Source: Metaphire vulgaris (Eukaryota; Annelida; Clitellata; Crassiclitellata; Megascolecidae). From it: a DNA stretch of 64,000 nt. This document shows positions 57,932 to 64,000 of the stretch, piece by piece. The notes beneath the pieces were generated by a model that did not search any database, had not been told where the DNA came from, and was given only the letters and a program-made list of their open reading frames with translations. Where the stretch lies: NCBI GenBank assembly GCA_018105865.1, contig CM030862.1:10412806-10476805 (forward strand), written 5' to 3'. Positions within the stretch are counted from its first letter, which is position 1; every line of letters begins with the position of its first letter. The position numbers were made by a program, and so were the translations under genes.

Positions 57932-58259
57932 GCATCACACCCATACATACTAATCTACATAGAAACATCGGTACCACCTGTATGTATACCACCTGTATGA
58001 TGTTCGAACTACTTCTGTTGAGCCGCACGAACAAGGAATACGATAAAATTATCTCTGGATGACGCGGCGTCTCGCGTGTTTATGTGTTTAGTTACATGTA
58101 AAACTTATTCAAGATATGTAAGCTTAGAAAATATATTCCTGATACTGCGACTTGCATCGAATATGAAAATTTCATCTAAAGGACAATTTAGAATCATATT
58201 GCATAGTCAAACGTGCAGTTGTGCAGTTGTTAGCATTCGCTTACGAATTTGGCTATTTA

Positions 58260-58446
58260 TGATTCTTCTTCTTCTTCTTCTTCTTCTTCTTCTTCTTCTT
58301 CTTCTTCTTCTTCTTCTTCTTCTTCTTCTTCTTCTTCTTCTTCTTCTTCTTCTTCTTCTTCTTCTTCTTCTTCTTCTTCTTCTTCTTCTTCTTCTTCTTC
58401 TTCTTCTTCTTCTTCTTCTTCTTCTTCTTCTTCTTCTTCTTCTTCA
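58260..58446. repeat. (TTC)n array
   Basis: About 62 perfect TTC units, 330 bp after the SH2-gene stop, hence possibly inside its 3' UTR. Confidence 0.93.
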
Positions 58447-58449
58447 GGT

Positions 58450-59180
58450 GCCCTGTCCAAAGACAGGTTCCATACTCCAGCGTCGCCACTCCTCTCTATC
58501 TTCAGCTTTTATCTTCAGGGTTGAATACTTGCTTTTTTCCGTAGTGTCGAACATCCACTCCAGCATCGATGTCCTTGGTTGCCCTTTCTAAGCTTCCTTT
58601 TCATCTTTCCATTTAGTATTTCTCTTAGTATGCATGATTCTTCTCTCAGAACATGCCCTGTCCACTTCTTTTGTCTAGTACGAATAGTGTTTGCGTGTAC
58701 TGTATATATAGGATACTATTCCGAACTAGAAACAAGTATTTGGAAATAAACGTATATAAGGGAAACGACTTAAGTAAATCAAACTTAAGCAAATCTACAA
58801 TTCACAAAAACTACGCATCCCTCTTCCCTGTACTACTCTAACGTGATACCAAAACTCAGGGGGAATTTCCTACCCCTTAGCTTTTTTAGGAGGCATTTGC
58901 TTCTTTTTCCCCATCTGTGGGCGCCCCTGTAATGGAGGGAAGTATGTCAGGCAGAGAGGCAAAAGGAAGAAGAAGGAGAATGTTAGCCTATAGGACTGAA
59001 TGATTAAAGCCGATGCAAAGCCTCATCACAAAACCTATGCAAAAATAAAGAACAGGCTAAGCACTACGAAGAATGGAAACAATGGAGCCTTAAGCCTGTC
59101 TCAGGACCGATAACCTGATGATGATGACGACGACGATGACGATGATGATGTGACGATGACACAGGCCTATGTAATAATAA
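58450..59180. other. Region downstream of the SH2 gene
   Basis: AATAAA at 58745-58750 could end the SH2 transcript if the 3' UTR crosses the TTC array. No further SH2 or kinase exon seen. Confidence 0.35.
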
Positions 59181-59187
59181 TATGAAG

Positions 59188-59445
59188 CGTCTAGTGCCAT
59201 GCAGAGTGGGCCAACCCCGAAAAGTTAATTTCTGGGAAAACGACGTTAAAAGTTCAGAATCATGACGTTATATAGCTTGAAACTCTTGAGAGAGCCCTAG
59301 TATCATCTATCGAATATAACGTAGTGTATTAATGAAACTGGGATGGCCTATACTGTGGTACTGAAAAAGTTCATCATGTGCTTATACATGATACTATGTA
59401 CTTCAAAATGACCAATTTGCGGGTCGGCCCACTCTGGCGCTAGAT
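59188..59445. mobile_element. Inverted-repeat element, class unknown
   Basis: CTAGTGCCATGCAGAGTGGG at left and CCCACTCTGGCGCTAG at right bracket about 260 bp of AT-rich sequence. Confidence 0.65.
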
Positions 59446-59597
59446 GCCTCGTATATACTACCCTGTATATAGCCTATGCACATGAAGCTGCAATATGAAT
59501 TCAGTGCAGAAGCTAGGAATATTTTCTAAACGCGGCTTCCATTACGTATACACTGTACAGTACTTGACCAAAGTAAACCTTCGAATTGCAGAGATCA

Positions 59598-59671
59598 TCC
59601 ATCCATCCATCCATCCATCCATCCATCCATCCATCCATCCATCCATCCATCCATCCATCCATCCATCCATT
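59598..59671. repeat. (ATCC)n array
   Basis: About 18 ATCC units. Same unit as at 19697. Confidence 0.92.
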
Positions 59672-60014
59672 ATTTGGCATCGGTGGCTATAGTCCTGGCG
59701 CCTTGCTAATCGGTCTAATCTCGGCCTCTCAGAGTCTTTCATTCTCTCGTGACGTTGATAGATCGTCGCCCTGGGACAGTCGCTCTCTCTCATAACCGAG
59801 CCCGGGTGGTCCAGTCGTCCGCGCAGAATCCTCGTCGCTGGCTGCTGCTGCTGCTGCTGCAAATTACTGCCAACCGTCCCGCCTGCCTTGAACAGTCAAA
59901 TGCACAAGCAGACACCATCTCTCTGCCTCTCCCTCCCTCTCTCCCCCCCCCCCGCCGACGACGACAAGGCGTCCTGTCCTTGCCTCCTTCGCCAACATGG
60001 ATACGCCCCTCCAG

Positions 60015-60550
60015 CAGCGGCGTCGCTAGGGGGGGGGGCGGACTGCACCGGGTGACACCAATTATGACACCACAGAGTGTGTGTGTGACACCAAAACGCT
60101 TGGTGTCTGTAAGTTATCTCGGCTATACGCAATATTATTCCATTTGTGCGTGTATGAGCTGGTACAGGAAAACTCATGAATTGTCATAGGCGCACACACA
60201 TTGGGACAAGAGGGGTGGTGAGGGGGGGGGCACTTGCCATTCTGCAAAATCCAAATCTATTTTTGTGGCTGATAGCTATAATTTGGCTTTTATCCAATAT
60301 TTTTCCCACTTAAACACAATGCCGATGCACAAAGAGTGAAATTGAGAAACTTTACTGTAAAACTAATAACTGTGGAAATGAATGTCTTGAAGAAAACTAT
60401 TTTAACGCTGGTCATTGTGTTTGCCTCACTGGAGAAATCTATGACGGCGCCACTTTCCATGGCGTAATTTTTGTGTGGGAGGGCGGGGTGACATCATGGC
60501 TTTACCCCGCAGCGGGTGACGTCAATTCTAGTGACGACACCCCGCATCGA
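60015..60550. mobile_element. Composite transposon remnant
   Basis: CAGCGGCGTCGCTAGGG at left, GTGACGACACCCCGCA near the right; a second element (TAGGCGCACACACATTGG to TATGACGGCGCCACT, 60186-60455) appears nested. A relative of the inner one is at 23500-23672. Confidence 0.5.
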
Positions 60551-61232
60551 TAGACTATATTTGGTCTATTTTGATATCGTATTGTAAAGTAATGTTACCA
60601 AATTCAAACGCAAAAACGTAATACGTTTGCAATTTTGCGCTTGAGAATTTTTTTTCGCCGAGATGTATTCTCTCTTCGCCTTTCTGCATTCTCTCGCTAT
60701 TTGCTGCACATATTTCAATATTCACAGCTTCCGACAGGGACGACTAGGCCCCAGTCAACAATTCCAGGACCCGGTCTTAACAAAAAATTAACAGCGTTAG
60801 TCCGTTAGACCGGCCTGTTAAATACGGTCGCAGCTTCTTGCCTTGAAATTAACGGCCAACTACTTTCTTTTCATTTCCGGAACACGACCCGCGCCAGCGA
60901 TCCATCTTATCGGGTATCATGCAACAACGTCATTAACCTTTCCAGTGTCGAAGAATGGACGGAACCGGTCTCTGCACACGATACAGCGCCTTGTCCGTTG
61001 GAGGCGCGCGTGATCAGCGAGACGCACTTTTCAAATTGCTTCCGAAAACCTGAAAGTGATTAAGTGCCTAAAGATTGCGAAGGCATCCGTTCGATTGCAG
61101 CAGCGGGGGAGGGGAGGGGGCCTCCAGTCCTCCGGCGAACCAGCCAGAGGACAGTTACGCCCCGATATTGTCGTGCCATCGGCCATAATGGGATCTAGTT
61201 AGGGCGAACCGCGCCCGCCGGAGGGTAAGTTG

Positions 61233-61276
<44 letters not shown>

Positions 61277-61280
61277 GCTA

Positions 61281-61290
61281 TATAAAAGGG
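61281..61290 (+). promoter_or_regulatory. TATA box TATAAAAGGG
   Basis: Perfect TATA consensus immediately after an (AT)n tract. Transcription would start near 61310. About 75 bp further on is a strong donor ACCG|GTAAGT (61385), which outlines a short noncoding first exon at roughly 61310-61384. No ATG-led reading frame of note lies between. Confidence 0.5.
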
Positions 61291-61443
61291 GACCAATGGT
61301 TTTCATTCTGCGGGAATCTGTCTTCCACCGAGGTGGTCCAATTATTCGTGTCCAGATCTTCTCGTAATCCACACATATCTACCGGTAAGTCGTGCAGTGA
61401 TCTACTTGTTTTCTAGTAAGTTCTATTATTCGTAACCGAGCGA

Positions 61444-61635
61444 CAGGGGCGTAGCGACGGGGGGTATATCGGTATATATACCCCCCCAAAAAAATCTGTC
61501 TACCTTAAAGTTTTTTATGTGATTTACATGTGGTTATATGTGGTTTATAATATGGTTTATGTGGTTTATAGTTAAGATTTATACCCACCCAAAATATTTA
61601 TACCCTCCCAAATCAAATTCCTGGCTACGCCCCTG
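61444..61635. mobile_element. Family D element
   Basis: Reverse orientation, perfect duplication CCGAGCGA, about 60 bp after the donor of the TATA-driven first exon. Confidence 0.9.
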
Positions 61636-61652
61636 CCGAGCGACGCGTACAG

Positions 61653-61826
61653 CAGACATGGACAGGTTGGGTCGGGTCAGATATTTTCTATGTTTACGGT
61701 GGGTTGGGTTGGGTCAGAAAATAAGTCATAGATTAAGAAATTGTTATTTATTACGGTGGGTTGAGTTGGGGGTCTGAATCGTCATAACGGGTTGGGTTTT
61801 AAAAAATGGACCCACGTCCATTTCTG
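61653..61826. mobile_element. Family J element, decayed ends
   Basis: Interior GTGGGTTGGGTTGGGTCAG as in other copies; ends CAGACATGGACAGG / CGTCCATTTCTG. Confidence 0.75.
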
Positions 61827-62192
61827 ATGTACAGTAGAACCTTGTTACAGCGTACCGTACTTAGCGGGTCTGTAAAATTTAGTACGTTCTATCCCAGATG
61901 CGTTATATATCCAGTACCATCCAATACGGTAGCGCATCACACAACGTGGACCGTATGCATTGTGGTCGGCAACACACAAAGATATTTTCCGGTACTGTGT
62001 GTGTGTGTGTGTGCGTATCAGTAGATCGTAACCGGCTTCATCCGTACCACTGTATCGACTCTGTTTCGGCTCTTTTGGGTACGCACAGCTACATGTACCG
62101 CGGACATCGGCGATGCTCAATTAACCTCAAGCGCATCAAAGTCAATTTTGGCGAATGATGCTTTCTTCTGCGCTTTTTGCCGCAGTCACCAC

Positions 62193-62272
62193 TTAAACCC
62201 TTAACCGTGTATTTAACTGTAACTCGATTTAAAATGGACGGATATATCCCGGATCCCCAGTTAAGGGGTTAA
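62193..62272. mobile_element. 80-bp piggyBac-like miniature element
   Basis: Reverse orientation, slightly changed left end (TTAAACCCTTAACCG). Confidence 0.8.
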
Positions 62273-62534
62273 AAGGAACTGTTAGCGCGTCGCATACGCG
62301 CTCTACACTGGATAGGGCCTCCTACATCGCAGTCTTAATGGAGTCGGCGGGCGTCTTTCTCTGTGAGTGCGTACACAGTCGAGGTGTTTTAGTGGCTATC
62401 TTCTGTACATCTGTGGGTTTTGTTTTCTCTCTAGTTTTTTTCTCCTTGTAAGGTGGCTATCGGCGATTTGGCGACGCATAACTGGATGCTTCTACTCAGA
62501 AGATAAAGAATAGACTGCTGAGGTGGGTTGTGTT

Positions 62535-62712
62535 CAGGGATATATTTCTAGGATTGTGAATTTGGGGGGTGTCGACCTCAAATTGGGGGTGTCCGGAGCT
62601 AATTGGTATGCATTTATTTTGTATGAACACCATTGTCACATTACCAACTTTTGGCGGGTGTCGACCTCAATTGGGGGGTGTTGGGGTGTTAGGGGGTGTA
62701 AAAATATCCCTG
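62535..62712. mobile_element. Family H element
   Basis: Ends CAGGGATATATTTCTAGG / AAAAATATCCCTG; duplication decayed. Confidence 0.8.
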
Positions 62713-62964
62713 GCTTGTCGAAGGTGTTAGCGTAGCCACGAGGGGTAAGGGCAGGGCCACCTCCGATTATGGTTTAGACTGTTAGTATTAGATTGGTGAA
62801 AACCCGAAGGGGAAAAGTTTTTCACTTGGGAGGGCAGAGGGAAGGTGATTCTACTGATATTCTGCAAAAACCGCTTCGCAAGCATCTTCAAAATTGACCA
62901 AATAATCATGTTGATATTTCGCTCAGATATAATGATATGATCACGGAATCGTGGAGTGTATATA

Positions 62965-63142
62965 CAGTGTTTATTCTAGGCCTTCTCTGGGGGGGAATCC
63001 CCCAAAGTTTTAAGAGTCCGCCCAAAAAAAGTTTTATGTTAGCTGGGGGATGGAAATTCCCCCTAAAGTGTGGAGACTCAGACCTTGTCCCCCAAACATT
63101 TCAAAATCCCCCCCAATGTCAAGGTGGCTAGAATAAATGCTG
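62965..63142. mobile_element. Family B element
   Basis: Typical ends and interior (GGTGGCTAGAATAAA); duplication partly decayed (GTGTATA / GTATATA). Confidence 0.82.
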
Positions 63143-63395
63143 GTATATAGACTCTGTCATCGCGCTACTAAATTTCGATCTTTTGCAATGCAATGTTATT
63201 CTCGGAGTTCTTCTTGATTTTTATCGCGTCTAACCGATTTGACATGTAAAATGATATCGTCCCCCGTTCTGGAAGGTTCCATTGCTGTTGTTAAATTTGA
63301 AGCCTAAATGCCACGCATCGAAAGTCGAAAGCCATATTATAGCGCAGCGTTTAAAATCTCTCCGCCGCGGAATGAATTCAGTCGGTGGTGACGTC

Positions 63396-64000
63396 ATGTG
63401 TCACCATGGCAACCCGCCCCTGCGTCTGACGTGGACGCCGGCAGCAGCTTCCTCGTTCGCCGCCGCCGGAGATCCGTCGCCGCCGCCGCCGCCGGAAACA
63501 GCAACGTCCTCCGCGGAATATCGGCGGAAAGCGGAGGACTGTTCCGCGGACGCCGAAGACGACTCCGTCATCGACTACGTTAATCTGCAGACGCGGCTGA
63601 GCATTGCGGAAGAAAGAGGAAGAACGAGTCCTCGATTTCCGGATTCTCTCAGGCCGCCATGTCAGCAGCTGCCGTCGCCTTCGAGAGTCGAGCCTTCGCC
63701 GGGGGACGAAGCGCCGTATCGGGGAACGGGGTTCGAACCCGGACAGCCCGGCCACAGCGCCTCAACTCATTCCGCTACCGATGACGACGAAGATAACGAA
63801 GTCTGTCGGATCTTCAGTTCTTCTTACCGTCTTTCCGCCATTTTACCGCCATCGATAACCATAGGTGGCAAAACAACGAGCGACCGGCACGCCTACCTTC
63901 GCCCGATCGCAGGTAGACAGGAAATCGTCGGCGCAGCGAAAGCACAGGTATTTCAAGGTGTACCAGACAGAAAAGGCGCCACCGGATGTGACGTCACTGA
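63396..64000 (+). CDS. Open exon of an unrecognised gene, truncated by window end
   Basis: From ATG at 63396 the frame stays open for 201 codons to the last base. A plausible acceptor (GAATTCAG) ends at 63380. Content: Pro/Ala-rich start with PPPPP, an acidic segment followed by DYVNLQ, a Ser/Pro-rich middle, an acidic run DDDEDNE, then SSSYRLS and HAYLRP. No folded domain is visible, so it may be a disordered signalling tail or scaffold. YVNL fits both YxxL and Grb2-type YxN sites. Part of the exon (about 63720-63780) resembles a tRNA-derived SINE in antisense. GC-rich composition differs from the neighbouring introns. Donor-like CAG|GTATTT at 63950 could end the exon. Could also be noncoding. 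Confidence 0.4.
   Translation, partial: MCHHGNPPLRLTWTPAAASSFAAAGDPSPPPPPETATSSAEYRRKAEDCSADAEDDSVIDYVNLQTRLSIAEERGRTSPRFPDSLRPPCQQLPSPSRVEPSPGDEAPYRGTGFEPGQPGHSASTHSATDDDEDNEVCRIFSSSYRLSAILPPSITIGGKTTSDRHAYLRPIAGRQEIVGAAKAQVFQGVPDRKGATGCDVT

Noticed and set aside
58253..58489. Poly-Lys or poly-Glu protein on the minus strand
   Set aside because: Reverse reading of the TTC array.
58000..61200. Kinase exons downstream of the SH2 gene
   Set aside because: Scanned for glycine-loop, HRD and DFG motifs on the + strand and saw none.

Overview
This is nuclear DNA from an animal, most likely a marine invertebrate. It holds three clearly readable multi-exon genes and the start of a possible fourth, all on the + strand. 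The exons are short and widely spaced, with introns of 0.1 to about 7 kb. The gene families are metazoan: a cAMP-dependent protein kinase catalytic subunit, a rhamnose-binding-lectin/CUB/sushi membrane protein, and a tandem-SH2 protein of the SYK type. Everything between exons is microsatellites and very short non-autonomous DNA transposons. I cannot name the phylum from sequence alone.

Layout. 1-6.0 kb: repeats only. 6.0-16.1 kb: ten coding exons of a PKA catalytic subunit (about 350 codons), nearly complete and in phase, but exon 6 has a one-base deletion in a T run. 16.1-31.3 kb: repeats, with one tentative signal-peptide exon at 24.16 kb. 31.3-43.35 kb: SUEL lectin, CUB, sushi-like module, transmembrane helix and a cysteine-rich cytoplasmic tail. 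43.4-48.3 kb: nested transposons. 48.38-57.93 kb: a 379-residue protein with two SH2 domains and no kinase domain. The first SH2 has lost its phosphotyrosine-binding arginine. 58-61.2 kb: repeats. 61.28 kb to the end: a TATA box, a spliced-leader-type noncoding exon (ordinary 5' UTR exon, not trans-splicing), and a 201-codon open exon that runs off the window.

Mobile DNA. I find eight or more families of 75-400 bp inverted-repeat elements, many copies with a perfect 8-bp target duplication. They include three related families ending in CAGTGTTT, several starting CAGGGG or CAGTGGCGG (all hAT-like), TTAA-flanked 80-bp piggyBac-like elements, and TA-flanked pogo/mariner-like elements. Several are nested, and several sit within 20 bp of a splice site. 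There are also tRNA-derived SINE copies and one 3' fragment of a non-LTR retrotransposon.

How the genes may work together. Only the order is seen: a lectin/CUB receptor, an SH2 adaptor, and an exon with an acidic stretch before a YxxL motif. A shared signalling role is my inference, not shown. The exon models come from reading frame, splice signals and phase by eye. No transcript or database evidence was available.
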